64,000 nucleotides of DNA from Tethya wilhelma (taxonomy: Eukaryota; Porifera; Demospongiae; Tethyida; Tethyidae). The stretch is from NCBI GenBank assembly GCA_964030475.1, contig CAXIPT010000007.1:2798463-2862462 (forward strand). The letters run 5' to 3'. The notes under the pieces are model-generated. The model had not been told where the DNA came from. It did no database searches and saw only the letters and a program-made list of their open reading frames with translations. Below, piece by piece: positions 33,096-44,671 of the stretch. Positions within the stretch are counted from its first letter, which is position 1, and every line of letters starts with the position of its first letter. The translations under genes and the position numbers were made by a program.

Positions 33096-34441
33096 CTAAC
33101 ATTCACTAGAATGCCAAGAGACAAACTCAGCTATTTTGTTCGGCAGGTATTCTTTGTACTCAATGTTGTACTTTGCAATCGCACGAGTACTCAAACACTG
33201 AAGAGTGGGAGGTTTGGCTTCAAACGACTCTATCACTGCAATACTACTATAAGTGACTTCAGGCATGCTTTGATTTCTAGAACAGATATATTGCATTGTT
33301 TCTTTAACTGTCTCATTCTTGAAATTGACAACATCAATATGAGCTCCATGTTCTAAGAGAGTTTTAACGCAGTCAACAGGAACATAGCATTGCAATACTA
33401 AATGAAGAGGAAAGCTACCATTCCGGTCTGGAAAGCGATGTTGAGTAGGACACCCATGATCCAACAGCAATGAAAATGCTTTACCAAGAAGAGGATCTGT
33501 AACAGGATTCTTCGGACCGTCACTGGAGAACACTGGGGCTGAATGCCTCGAAATACAAACATATCCAATGATAGTAGATCCATTGTTTCCAGTTGTGTTG
33601 ATCAAATCTTGAACAGCCTTCTTGATGTGAGTATGTTCTCTCTCTTGTTCAGTGCTGTCTGTGATATACTCATCAGCTACTTTAATCCACAGTGATATTA
33701 GTTGTACAAAGTAAGCGAGCAAGATGCGCCTATAATCCTCTTCCTCTTGCTCAACACTTTTCAGAGCATTTTGAAAGAGAGCCTGGATTCTAGGAACATA
33801 GCCATCCTCCAACATTACAGTAACACAGTTGAAAATTACTTGAAGAATTTCTCTGTGGCCGTACCACGGGTGTTCAAAACTAGAATCCAACTCAAGACAT
33901 TTGCAACAGAATTGAATGCACTTATCATAGTTGCCATTGTCAAGAGTGATGTCAATGCAAGTACGTATTGCTCGCATTGAAAGATGGTATCTGATTCTTC
34001 TCCCTATATTGAATACGGTCACAGTAAATGGAACACACATATCTCAAAGATGTCTCGTTCCGTGCAATAGCTTCATACTCCTCAATTGTTGCTGGCTCCT
34101 GAATGCCATCATAGATTTCACTTGCTGGAGGAAGATCAGAAAACAAATCTGGATGAGATAAGCGAATTTGTACGGCCTTAAGCATAAAATTTAATGACTC
34201 TGGATTTTCTCTTCTACAAGCATGGTTTGCAGCTTGGATACAACGGGCATCATAAGCTTCTCTTGGGCCACATTGAAAGGCCTCAAGCAGATTCTCCACT
34301 ACAGAATCACCACTATACTCAACAGCAGAATGATATAATACTACAGAGAGACCAATATCATTGAGGGTATTCTTTGCACCAGCATCAATAAGAATCTCCC
34401 ATACATAGTGACTTCTACACAAATGGAGTGGAGTATTGCCA
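33096..34441 (-). pseudogene. FEM-1-like ankyrin protein, array copy 6, frameshifted and cut at N 34442
   Basis: The 5' end is missing: homology starts at the GNTPLHLC ankyrin repeat, directly at the N. It continues through DAGAKNTLND, SEIYDGIQEPAT and YCDRI, then shifts frame near 34005-34025. The second frame carries RAIRTCIDITLDNGNYDKCI, LLEHGAHIDVVN and an intact VHL-box-like tail (YLPNKIAEFVSWHSSEC). Only about the last two thirds of the gene is present. The N-side loss may be assembly-related, whereas the frameshift looks like a genuine indel. Confidence 0.83.
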
Positions 34442-34465
34442 NGTGAGTGCCGGCCAAGAGATGGG

Positions 34466-35160
34466 TATAAAAATGAAGTAGTCATGTGCCGAACTTGAGA
34501 CCATGCCTTGTTCCAATACTTTTTACCGCACTGCCCATTCCTACACTACTTATTTTTTAAAAATTTTTACTACTTGTTCATTTACTTTTTTCAACACTAA
34601 GGTGCTTATTGCATGGAGACTGGCTAGTCTCTACAAAAACTTGAGGTGCAAGAGGAACTTGCAGGAACATTGAATGCGCATGCGCAATAGTGCAAACCAC
34701 GTGGTCTATTGACGACCTTTACCTGCACAAAATGGCTACACTACAGTACAGTAATTTGTACAGGAGAGTTTTAAAGCTATCTAGATTTTGTTGGCTTACT
34801 TTTAGACAGCAAACGAGTATCAAAGAACGTACCTCCGATGAATTCAAGTTACCTTGTACAGTCAGAATTGGCTCAATGTCTTTCACTTCTCTGGAAATCG
34901 CGTTCAAGTAAGTCACAAAGGAAGGAGAAAACAAAATTGCATTGTTCTGGCTTCCCACCAGCGCTCTCTCCAGGGTGCTCAAGGAAGCTTTTGTGAGTTT
35001 GGTTGGTCCATACAGTTAGAAAACTGCCTAAGGGAGGCCTCTAAGAATGTTTGAAGGTCTAGCTATCTTTCTTTGAAAATTTATAAGCTTGAACATTTTG
35101 TATTGTGTCTATGGGACAGTCGGCCCATTCCTACTATACGTACTACCGTACGTATGATAA
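34466..35160 (+). repeat. Dispersed ~700-bp repeat with promoter-like motifs (copy a)
   Basis: It begins AAAATGAAGTAGTCATGTGC and ends near ATTTTGTATTGTGTCTATGG ... TACGTACTACCGTACGTA. It contains TGCGCATGCGCA (NRF-1 type palindrome, ~34679), CCACGTGG, an AAAATGGCTA initiator-like site with a following 60-codon ORF, and a TTCAAGTAAGT donor-like site. A near full-length copy lies inverted at 46393-47090. Fragments occur at about 35220-35330, 37030-37140 (-), 37430-37660, 38200-38300, 39306-39610, 40790-40910, 42405-42475 (-) and 47216-47335. Transposase coding is not seen. Confidence 0.8.
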
Positions 35161-37672
35161 GCTCTGGTATTGCATCTATGACACTGATGATTCATATTAG
35201 GGATCAATTTAGAATAAATCATCAAAAATGAAGTAGTCATGTGCCAAAATTGAGACATGCCTTGTTCCAATACTTTTTACCGCACTGCCCATTCCTACAC
35301 TACTCATTTTTTTGAAATTTTTACTATAAAAGAAGGCTGCATAGAAACCACTGCCAGTTTTTTTGTGAATGCTTGGAGAGGCAAAAGGTACGCTAGTCAA
35401 GTTAGTTCGTTGAAACAGAGAAAGCCTTCAGTACGAGCGAGTCAGCTACTAAACGAACAGCAACCCCCCCCCCCAGGCCCAGCATGCTACATCCGGTAAA
35501 CAAAACACTGCCCATTGCAGTCGCGTAGCCACCATACCAGAAGTCCAATAGACCCAATACAAATTCTTTTTTGATTACGTAATGTTAAATTTCCAAACAT
35601 TACAATCTCCAAAATTGATACCACTTTTCATAACTAATCTCCACTCTATCTTCACGCTTGAGCTTGCGCAAACGCAGTTTCCTATAGATATTCCAGGCAG
35701 CTACTTACTAATAATTATTCGCCACAAGAGGAGTTGCTGTATAGGACCAGGGAAGCGAAAAAAAGAGCATTTCCTGGAACCACTTGGTATGGATATGGCT
35801 CAGAAGGATTTGTGACATTGTATTTTCCAGGCAATATGGGTCTCAAGCATCCCATGAATGGAAAGTACATATATATATATATAGCTCTCTCAGCATAAAA
35901 AATTGTAACTGCAAAATAATGCAGCTAGTGTGTACAAGAGCACGAATAATGAGCATAAAAATCAAATATTATCGACATATTCACAACATAAATTTGTTAT
36001 TATCATGGCACAGCAGCTGTACATCATGCCCAGGAGCAAAGCTTTTCAGGTGGCTCTCAGAATCATGGTCCTTGCCAAGTAGTATTTGCAGACAGAAGAG
36101 TGTTTACTATAGCCACCTGGAATGATGCTCTTTACAGAGACTGCATGTACGAGTTTGAGGAGGTATCTATAGAAGGGAGTAGCTGTGCATATGAGAAAGA
36201 TCTAACACAACATTCAAATGAGGTTGCATCCTCGGTGGAAACCTAACAAATGCGCGCATAAAGTGTGTTCATGATGTCAGTGGTGTACTGATGAATATGT
36301 AAATCAGTAAATGAATATGCAAATTAGCACTTGAGATAGGGAGAAATGTATGGGAGTTTTGTTCTGATATAATAACAATATATCGTTTTGTGACATTTCA
36401 TTTCCCAACAAGTACTGACCTAACCACTCTCACAGCAGGTAGTACAACAAAGGGGCTTACTCAGCAAGAAGTTTGGTAACTGCAAACATCTCGTATTGGG
36501 AGCAAACTCAGATTTAGTTTACCTCATTCACTATGCTTATGGAAGACTGAACTTATAAACACGTACCCTCATAAAGTAATTCACTGATATTTTCGTAACA
36601 TTCTAACCATTTTAATCTCAAGCCAACTTACCACTGAACAATTAAGTGCTTGTAGTCCATCCATCCTGATCGGTTCAGTTCTTAGCTAAAAACAGAACTC
36701 GCTCACTCCAGTCACTGCCACGTGTAAGCCGCCATTTTGTGGAAACGTCATTTCCGGTTTGGCAATAGATTTACGAATAATTAACCACTGGCTACGCGAC
36801 TGATTGCTGTAGACCGACCGGAGTCGAACTCGTCGAAGGTATCGAAGCTTCTTGATAGTGCCAGAAACCAGGAGAAAGCTATAAAATTTTCGCTCTTGCT
36901 ATGGCCAAAACTCCTGCAGGCCTGCTTCAAGCTCATTTTTTCCGTGACTAACTGTAATAGTCACAACATGCTAGCCTAGCTAGTTAGCAAAGATGCATGC
37001 CCTTGTTGATAAGTATATAACAAGTATGGTAAAAACTCATAAAAATTACATGCAGTGTAGGAATGGGCAGTGCGGTAGTAAGTAAGGAAACAAGGCATGT
37101 CGCAATTTCAGCACATGACTACTTCATTTTCATATTTGATTCCTCATACATCCTGCATGTCATATGAAAATAAATATATTGATATGCTTTGAACAATGTT
37201 GTACATGCCTGGATAAAGTAATGGTTTGAATTCATAGATCATTCATACCAATCAGTATGCTGCAGAGTGTGCCACCTTATATGGTCTGAATACAGACAGG
37301 GAGTGCCGATGGATTAATTGCATGAGATGCTGAACTTAACAGTTAGCTAGCTAAGTGGGGCAAAGTATAAGCAGGCAATCTACGCATTGTTGTTTTAGTT
37401 AATCCTCAATGCTCCGTAGTACTTGAGCATAAAAAAATGAAGTAGTCATGTGCCGAAATTGCGACATGCCTTAATTAGCTTGTTTCCTTACTTTTTACCG
37501 CACTGCCCATTAATTCCTACACTGTAATTTTTATGAAATTTTTACTATACTTGTTCATTCACTTTTTTCAACACTAAAGTGAGGAGACTAATCAGGGACT
37601 TAGTAAGTCCTTACAAAAAGCTTGAGCAAAACTATTAGGCTAATGCGCATGCGCATTAAATGCCACTTTCTA
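35161..37672. other. Gene-poor, repeat-fragment region
   Basis: It contains fragments of the 700-bp repeat (35220-35330, 37030-37140, 37430-37660), a C run at ~35465-35474 and a short TA run near 35869. A promoter-like patch at about 36715-36765 has GCCGCCATTTTGTGG and CATTTCCGGTTTGGC (YY1- and ETS-like motifs). A stretch at about 36003-36180 has an open frame with ordinary amino-acid composition, but no family was recognised. No gene is called. Confidence 0.45.
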
Positions 37673-38334
37673 TATATTGACTTTAACAAAAAGGTTAACC
37701 TGGAGCCAGATTCTACATTGAATTAGCTTTAAAATCATACTAAAAACTTTATAGTTTGTGATTGGCAACACACGTCAATAGGCTATTTTCCGACCCCATA
37801 GAAAAATATGTTTTGTGGGTGGGGTTACTTCAGCAGTAAATAACTGGAACACAGTTCCATTTAATAAAAAGGTTAACCCAGTCTGAGCTTGTACCAATAG
37901 TACTCAAACTCTTGGGGGGGTTCACTGATTGATACAGACCAATGTATATTATAATTATATCAATTTTGCGCCAAATTAAGTCGAACTTCATCATCTAATG
38001 TCTGCATTGTTCTGTACAAAGTTGAGCTAGCTACTCAATTTCACGCTGATTAACACTACCTACCATCAAAGATTTGTCACTTAACACTTCACTAGAAATT
38101 TCCTTTTTAAAGCAAATTTCCCCTTATGATCTAAAGATTATTGTTTGATTTACAACACTGCATGATGATACAATGCCATAGAGAGTCAAAAATTAAAAAT
38201 GATGTAAGTCATGTGCTAAAATTGAGACATGCCTTCATTGCATTGTTATTCCTATATACTTTTTACAGCCCTGTTCTTTCCTACACTCATTGATATTTTT
38301 ACTATACTTGTACATAATATGCTTGAGAGTAAGT

Positions 38335-38929
38335 GAATCCCTGACAATCACAAAAGATATAGTAATAGTGTTGTAGGTAGCATAATCTACTTACATTAAA
38401 TGACAGTTAAATGCTACCAAAACCTGTTGGGCACATTACTGAACAGAATTGTGTACATCAGTTATGTCTTTGAGTGCATGCACATCTATGAATCCCTAAA
38501 TCACAAAAGATGTATATGTAGCACAATTTTACTTACATCAGATGACAGTTGAATGCTACCAAAAGCTGTTGGGCACATTACTGAACAGAACTGTGTATTC
38601 AGCATAATTATGTCTTTAAGTGCACGCGCATCTATGAATCCCTAAATCACAAAAGATATATATGTAGCACAATTTTACTTACATCAGATGACAGTTGAAT
38701 GCTGCCAAAAGCTGTTGGGCACATTACTGAACAGAACTGTGTAATCAGCATAATTATGTCTTTAAGTGCACGCGCATCTATGAATCCCTAAATCACAAAA
38801 GATATATATGTAGCAAAATTTTACTTACATCAGATGACAGTTGAATGCTACCAAAAGCTGTTGGGAACAGAATTAACGGAACAAAATTGCATTCATCAAT
38901 ACATATGCACGACATTTGTCTTAAGTGGG
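38335..38929. repeat. 146-bp minisatellite, four units (copy A)
   Basis: Units begin GAATCCCT at about 38335, 38490, 38636 and 38782, each with CAGATGACAGTTGAATGCTA or a variant (the first unit reads AAATGACAGTTAAATGCTA) and a TGTTGGG block. They lie upstream of the truncated secreted-protein gene copy. Confidence 0.85.
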
Positions 38930-39197
38930 TGAATCCCTAGCTCAAAGCCTCACTGAACACAAACAGTACAAGTGCATGCAATGCCATCAAGCTTTCGTAA
39001 TCTTTCATTAATTTCTACAAGCTAGGAACATACATTACAAGTGCTGTATCCTTATATAAAGAGCCGAGCAGCTGGTATATGATATGACATTCATCAAAAT
39101 TTAATGTAAGTCGATCGAGACTATTGATATAAATTATTACAACAATCGATTCGTTCAACTTCAACTTGAAACTGACAAACTGGTCCAGCGATACACA

Positions 39198-39304
39198 ATG
39201 CAGTTTATGCTTACGCTACTAGTTTTCAGCATGGCAATGTGTCTCACTCACAGTGCCTCACTAACTTGTGAGGATGCCATTGGTGAGCCTAAAGATGGCC
39301 AAAG
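39198..39304 (+). pseudogene. Secreted-protein gene, truncated 5' copy
   Basis: It has the same signal peptide and first 35 codons (MQFMLTLLVFSMAMCLTHS ...) as the complete gene at 41654, with the same upstream TATA box (39053-39061). It is cut by N 39305; beyond it lies a piece of the 700-bp dispersed repeat. The match is essentially identical over the coding part, so this is a very recent duplicate or an assembly duplicate. Confidence 0.85.
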
Positions 39305-39305
39305 N

Positions 39306-40255
39306 GCTCAACACATTCTGGTTCTCTGGAAATCCTTTTCAAGTAAGTCAGTCAGAAAGTACGTACGTACGTTAGGACAAAAATGGCACTATGGTGGCTT
39401 TCCACTATAGCGCTCTCTACAAGTGCTGAGGAAAGTTTTTGTGAGCTTTAGGCCTTGCATGCAGTTGGTAATCTGTCAGTATGAGCCTCTGAGCAGCTTT
39501 GAAGGTTTAATTTTGTTTGACTAGATTTTTATAGTGACCAATATTTTGTATTGTGTCTATGGGACAGGCGGCCCATTCCTACTATACTTACTACTGTACG
39601 TATTACTACCGTACGTATAATACCGTAGCAACGATTATTTGTGATTGATTAAAATTCGCGCGTATAAAATTGATTTTTGTGCAGCGTGATTGGCTGAGCA
39701 TAGCGCGAACAAATTTTTGCAAGCGGGCAACAAAAGCAGGGCAATACGGGAAGTTATTGCCCGCTACCTCTGCATGTACCTAACTTAGTAAAGTAACTAT
39801 ATAAATATAAACTTATTCAGCCTACTAGGATATACTGATCCGCAATGAAAACTTCTGAACTAGATGCACATTAGCCCACATGCAATGTCATGTAGAGACT
39901 ATAACCAGTCTCATAATGGTGTCATACTATGTATGTTTACACCAAAAAATTGAAAACAACTGAATGAATAGGTGAGAAAAATTTCAAAAAAATAATGTGT
40001 ATAGGAATGGCAGATATAGTGCTGCATGTAAAGAGTATGGGAACATGCAATTAAGGCAATGAAAGCATGTCTCAATTTCTGCAGTCTCATTTTTTATGCC
40101 CACTGCATGCTTAGCCATTAATATAATAAGACAATTAAGCTATTAATTGTGCATAATTTATGGTGAAATAGGAGGACATTTTCACTTTGTCACACCTTTG
40201 AGGGTATGGCCAAAATGTATGTGAGTCCAATTTATTTTGAGCATAAATAAATTTC
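39306..40255. other. Noncoding spacer between duplicated blocks
   Basis: 39306-39610 is the right half of the 700-bp repeat, ending near TACTACTGTACGT. The rest is AT-rich with no gene recognised. Confidence 0.5.
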
Positions 40256-41760
40256 TATTGACTTTAACAAAAAGGTTAACCTGGAGCCAGATTCTACATT
40301 GAATTAGCTTTAAAATCATACTAAAAACTTTATAGCTTGTGATTGGCAACACACGTCAAATTGTAACAATATTATATAGGCTATTTTCCGACCCCATAGA
40401 AAAATATATGTGAGTCTTGTATTTTGTGGGTGGGGTTACTTCAGCAGTAAATAACTGGAACACAGTTCCATTTAATAAAAAGGTTAACCCAGTCTGAGCT
40501 TGTACCAATAGTACTTAAACTCTTGGGGGGGTTCAATTGATACAGACCACTATCAATTTTGCCCTAAATTAAGTCAAACTTCATCATCTAATGTCTGCAT
40601 CGCTCTGTACAAAGTTGAGCTAGCTACTCAATTTCTCGCTGATTAGCACTACCTACCATCAAAGCTTTGTCACTTAACACTTTCACTAGAAATTAATGTC
40701 CTTTTCAAAGCAAATTTCCCCTTATGATCTAAAGATTATTGTTTGATTTACAACACTGCATGATGATACAATGCCATAGGAAGTCAAAAATTAAAAATGA
40801 AGTATAGTCAGTCATGTGCTAAAATTGAGACATGCCTTCATTGCATTGTTATTCCTATACTTTTTACAGCCCTGTTCTTTCCTACACTCATTGATATTTT
40901 TACTATACTTCTACATACTATGCTTGAGAGTAAGTGAATCCCTGACAATCACAAAAGATATAGTAATAGTGTTGTAGGTAGCATAATCTTAGACTACTTA
41001 CATTAAATGACAGTTAAATGCTACCAAAACCTGTTGGGCACATTACTGAACAGAATTGTGTACATCAGTATAATTATGTCTTTAAGTGCATGCACATCTA
41101 TGAATCCCTAAATCACAAAAGATGTATATGTAGCACAATTTTACTTACATCAGATGACAGTTGAATGCTACCAAAACCTGTTGGGCACATTACTGAACAG
41201 AACTGTGTAATCAGCATAATTATGTCTTTAAGTGCACGCGCATCTATGAATCCCTAAATCACAAAAGATATATATGTAGCAAAATTTTACTTACATCAGA
41301 TGACAGTTGAATGCTACCAAAAGCTGTTGGGAACAGAATTAACTGCATTCATCAATACATATGCACGACATTTGTCTTAAGTGGGTGAATCCCTAGCTCA
41401 AAGCCTCACTGAACACAAACAGTACAAGTGCATGCAATGCCATCAAGCTTTCGTAATCTTTCATTAATTTCTACAAGCTAGGAACATACATTACAAGTGC
41501 TGTATCCTTATATAAAGAGCCGAGCAGCTGGTATATGATATGACATTCATCAAAATTTAATGTAAGTCGATCGAGACTATTGATATAAATTATTACAACA
41601 ATCGATTCGTTCAACTTCAACTTGAAACTGACAAACTGGTCCAGCGATACACAATGCAGTTTATGCTTACGCTACTAGTTTTCAGCATGGCAATGTGTCT
41701 CACTCACAGTGCCTCACTAACTTGTGAGGATGCCATTGGTGAGCCTAAAGATGGCCAAAG
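40256..41760. repeat. Segmental duplication, copy B (complete)
   Basis: The direct counterpart of 37673-39304. It holds three minisatellite units (starts near 40936, 41102, 41246) and continues uninterrupted into the complete secreted-protein gene. Confidence 0.9.
41509..41517 (+). promoter_or_regulatory. TATA box of the secreted-protein gene
   Basis: TATATAAAG lies 137 bp before the ATG at 41654, followed by GAGCCGAGCAGCTGG. It is conserved in the duplicated copy at 39053-39061. It is a clear TATA-type core promoter in a window where most genes lack one, suggesting strong or cell-type-specific expression. Confidence 0.7.
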
Positions 41761-42193
41761 ATTTGGAGATGACGATGATACAGGCAGGGCCATAGAAGCT
41801 GATGACCCCGGGTACTTGGTGTTGGGACAGTTTATATTTAAATACACAGCAAACGATGCGGGATCAAATTATGAACCTTATGGAGCTGCACACATTAAGA
41901 TGGGAGACCTAGATCACGTTGTTTGGTCATCTGATCGGGATGCAGAAGTTGAGGTTCCCTTGGGTGATAGTGTCACAGTGAATTTTGAACTACCAGTTTA
42001 CTCTGTAAATCCTTTGAGTGTTGATGGAGAAATAAAGGAAGCAGATGGAGCTGGCAACGCTGATGATGTTATTGCTAGTTTCAATCAACAAATCGAGCTT
42101 CAAGATGTCTTGTTTACAAATAAGAAAAAATACACATTCCCTGGTGATTCTGGCTATGCAAGTTTTGAGATTCAAGTCTTTAAACTATGCTGA
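41654..42193 (+). CDS. Small secreted acidic protein, family unknown
   Basis: An intronless 179-codon gene with a clear signal peptide (MQFMLTLLVFSMAMCLTHS, cleavage expected near residue 19-21). The mature part of about 160 residues is rich in Asp/Glu and beta-type segments (YLVLGQFIFKYTAND, AHIKMGDLDHVVW, ASFEIQVFKLC). It has one cysteine near the mature N-terminus (LTCEDAIGEP) and one as the last residue, which could bridge. A GDDDDTG segment might bind cations. No transmembrane helix follows. The duplicated, TATA-driven, intronless organisation fits an abundantly secreted product. No family was recognised and no function is assigned. A truncated twin lies at 39198. Confidence 0.8.
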   Translation: MQFMLTLLVFSMAMCLTHSASLTCEDAIGEPKDGQRFGDDDDTGRAIEADDPGYLVLGQFIFKYTANDAGSNYEPYGAAHIKMGDLDHVVWSSDRDAEVEVPLGDSVTVNFELPVYSVNPLSVDGEIKEADGAGNADDVIASFNQQIELQDVLFTNKKKYTFPGDSGYASFEIQVFKLC

Positions 42194-42532
42194 GGAAATT
42201 ATAAGCGTATACCTCAAGAAGACTATGTGACTATATATACTGGCATAATATAAGCCTATGGGCATGTATACATCTATAATAGTTTAGCATATTGCTGTAT
42301 ATAGGATCTTGATAAGTTGTAACTATTTTTTTTGTATAGGCCATGGATGGATTAATATATAATTATTATTTGTCAGTATACAAGTGATTTGAGAAGTTCA
42401 ACTTATCATACGTACGGTATAGTACGTATAGTAGGAATGGGCCGTATGTCCCATAGACACAATACAAAATGTAGGGTGTGCAATATGAAAAATCAACATT
42501 CGACTTTTGAACAACTAAAAGTTCATGCAATA
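42194..42532. other. 3' flank with a dispersed-repeat end
   Basis: AT-rich 3' flank. The segment 42405-42475 is the inverted right end of the 700-bp repeat (TACGTATAGTAGGAATGGGC, CATAGACACAATACAAAATG). Confidence 0.55.
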
Positions 42533-42740
42533 CCGTATATAGTGGGAAATTTTCGTGGGGGAAAATTTTTGCGTTTTCGTCTTGAATAGAAATTCGCGAG
42601 GAAAATTTTCGTGGATTGCGTCTCAACTATACGTGACGACCACATACCTTATAAATTTCGTGGGGGAAAATTTTCACGGAAAGCTGCCAAACCGCGAAAT
42701 TCGCAAAAATTTTCCCCCACGAAAATTTCCCGCTATACGG
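42533..42740. mobile_element. MITE, second copy of the 206-bp TA element
   Basis: It begins CCGTATATAGTGGGAAATTT and ends TTTCCCGCTATACGG, flanked by TA at 42531-42532 and 42741-42742. It is about 95% identical to 6886-7091 by eye, so the family has been active relatively recently. Confidence 0.92.
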
Positions 42741-43129
42741 TATGACATTGTACAGTATGTTGAAACTTAAACCACATGTAGCGCACCTTCAAACTCCGTT
42801 GTCATCAATCAACAAATGACTTCTGAATTCTTGGTACTAACTACTTTCAAACGAATCGGCCAGATGGTTACCAATAATAGAAGCTTGTTTCAACTCTATC
42901 AGAGAATTGGTAAGGCCCTCTCCTAACTATCGCAACGTATGCATGGGGATTCCCTTCTCTCTTGCATGGTAAGCAAAAATGGCAAATAATTGCGATTTTA
43001 GCGGTAAAAATGCGTAAATTTTGCTCCTCTAGCCCTTGTAGTCACTGTGTACAAGCAAGTGAAGGTATATGTAAGTATGGTGCACAATGTAAACACACAT
43101 ATGAACTAAAATGACCTATCACATACCTG

Positions 43130-44671
43130 GTGTCTTCAAAACACATTTAGCAGTGCCAGATGCAGCCGTCTGTTTCTTAGGAAGATGACTTTTAGAGGCT
43201 GAAGCAAGCAAACTAAAATTGATTCAAGCATCAATGCTTACAATTATGCATACGCACCTGCTATTCGATCTTTCACAGTCTTAGCAGGAGGTGATGGACT
43301 GTCACATGACTTATCTAGGTGTGATTAAACACAAACTTAATCATGATCTACACGTGTCAATAGCTACTGACCTTTAACCTCACTGGTAGCTCCTCTATAT
43401 AGACCTTGTGGAAACTCTGCACATGCAAGTGAATGTATACGTGTATAGTTGTGCATTACAAGCACTTACTGACATAACAAAAGCTCAAATAAATTTAAAT
43501 GATGACCTTTCATGTACCTTGTGTCTTCAAACCTCTAACAATACCAGATGTAGCCATCGGTGTCTTAGCAGGACCACTCCGAGAGGCTGAAACAAACAAA
43601 CAATATGTAAAGTAGCTGCTGCGTATCTCAAACAATCTAAAGTTAAATCTTACTTGCTCTTTCTTTTAGCTAGTGTCTTGGAAGGCACCAGAGTGACACA
43701 CGACTCATCTAAGATGAGATAAAAACAAACAAACAAACAAACTAAACTATGATCTATACACGTGTCCAAACAGTTGCTGACTCTCGATGTCACTGGTACT
43801 GGAGGAAACACCAAGAGCATCCACTTTGTTAGCCGCTCCACTTGACCTTGTAGTCACTTTGTGCAAGCAAATGAAGGTATAATTATATGAGTATGGTGCA
43901 CATACACACACATGTACACATGCATATGAACTTAAATGACCTTTCACATATATACCTTGAGTCTTCAATCCACCTTTAGCAGTGCCAGATGCAGCCGTCT
44001 GCTTCTTAGGATGACCACTCCTAGAGGCTGAAACAAACAAGCTAAAATTAATTCAAGCATCAATCCTTACAATTATGCATACGCACCTGCTATTCGATCT
44101 TTCACAGTCTTAGCAGGAGGTAATGGACTGTCAAATGACTGATCTATGGTGCAAATGACAAAACTGTAACAGTAATCTAGTTGCTTGAGTTTCAGAACTA
44201 ACCTTCTTCATCATTTGCGTACAGAGAATAGCCTTGAAATAGTGGTGTTTTTTCACCTATGAACACACCATGTATATATTGATATACTGAGGTACTTTGA
44301 CACCATTAGCAGTTACTAACCAAGTGGTTAATTGCAAAACCATACTTGACTTTAAAATCATGGACATATTTTCATTTTTCTTGTAAGGTAGTATAGTGCT
44401 CAAAGTTCAATCGATCACCATTAATTTTGTATTAACTCAAAAATTAATTATTGTCACTTCAAAATCAGTATCACAAAAGTTTGGTTTCATAATAGATAGG
44501 CCAAGCCAGTGCATCGATCTTGTTTTCTTATTTTCATACTGACTAAGGACTAGCAATTTACGATGAACTACAAAGCTATACGATAATTATACACTGCATG
44601 GTATAGCAATTTTTTTTATTTAATACCACAGAACCTTAGTGGTGACAATACAGTCATATATAACACTTACG
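43130..44671 (-). CDS. Tail of small repeated exons downstream of the pogo-type transposase (tentative)
   Basis: Minus-strand mini-exons with GT/AG borders: 44256-44203 (GEKTPLFQGYSLYANDEE), 44143-44097 (QSFDSPLPPAKTVKDRIA), 44027-43956 (SRSGHPKKQTAASGTAKGGL), one near 43858-43797, one near 43585-43516, 43313-43257 (a second PPAKTVKDRIA copy) and one near 43194-43135 (a second KKQTAASGTAK copy). The exons are duplicates of two short Lys/Pro/Ser-rich motifs, giving a basic, disordered tail. They follow on from the last transposase-region exon (donor at 44670). It may be the C-terminus of the transposase-derived gene or a separate gene; the model is incomplete. Confidence 0.45.

Larger units (their letters stand above)
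37673..39304. repeat. Segmental duplication, copy A (truncated at N 39305)
   Basis: From ATTGACTTTAACAAAAAGGT to GATGGCCAAAG this matches 40256-41760 in the same orientation with scattered indels. It includes the promoter and first 35 codons of the secreted-protein gene. Copy A carries four 146-bp minisatellite units, copy B three. The match ends exactly at the N. Confidence 0.9.

Noticed and set aside
34719..34982. 87-codon minus-strand frame, and the 85-codon frame at 46575-46832
   Set aside because: Both are translations of the 700-bp dispersed repeat; the two copies do not conserve one protein.
36003..36180. Possible coding exon (frame containing VVFADRRVFTIATWNDALY)
   Set aside because: The composition looks coding, but no family, start or consistent splice partners were found.
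36640..36700. Ankyrin-like GATGGATGGACTAC after an acceptor-like TCAG on the minus strand
   Set aside because: The frame stops after a few codons; the match is too short to support an exon.
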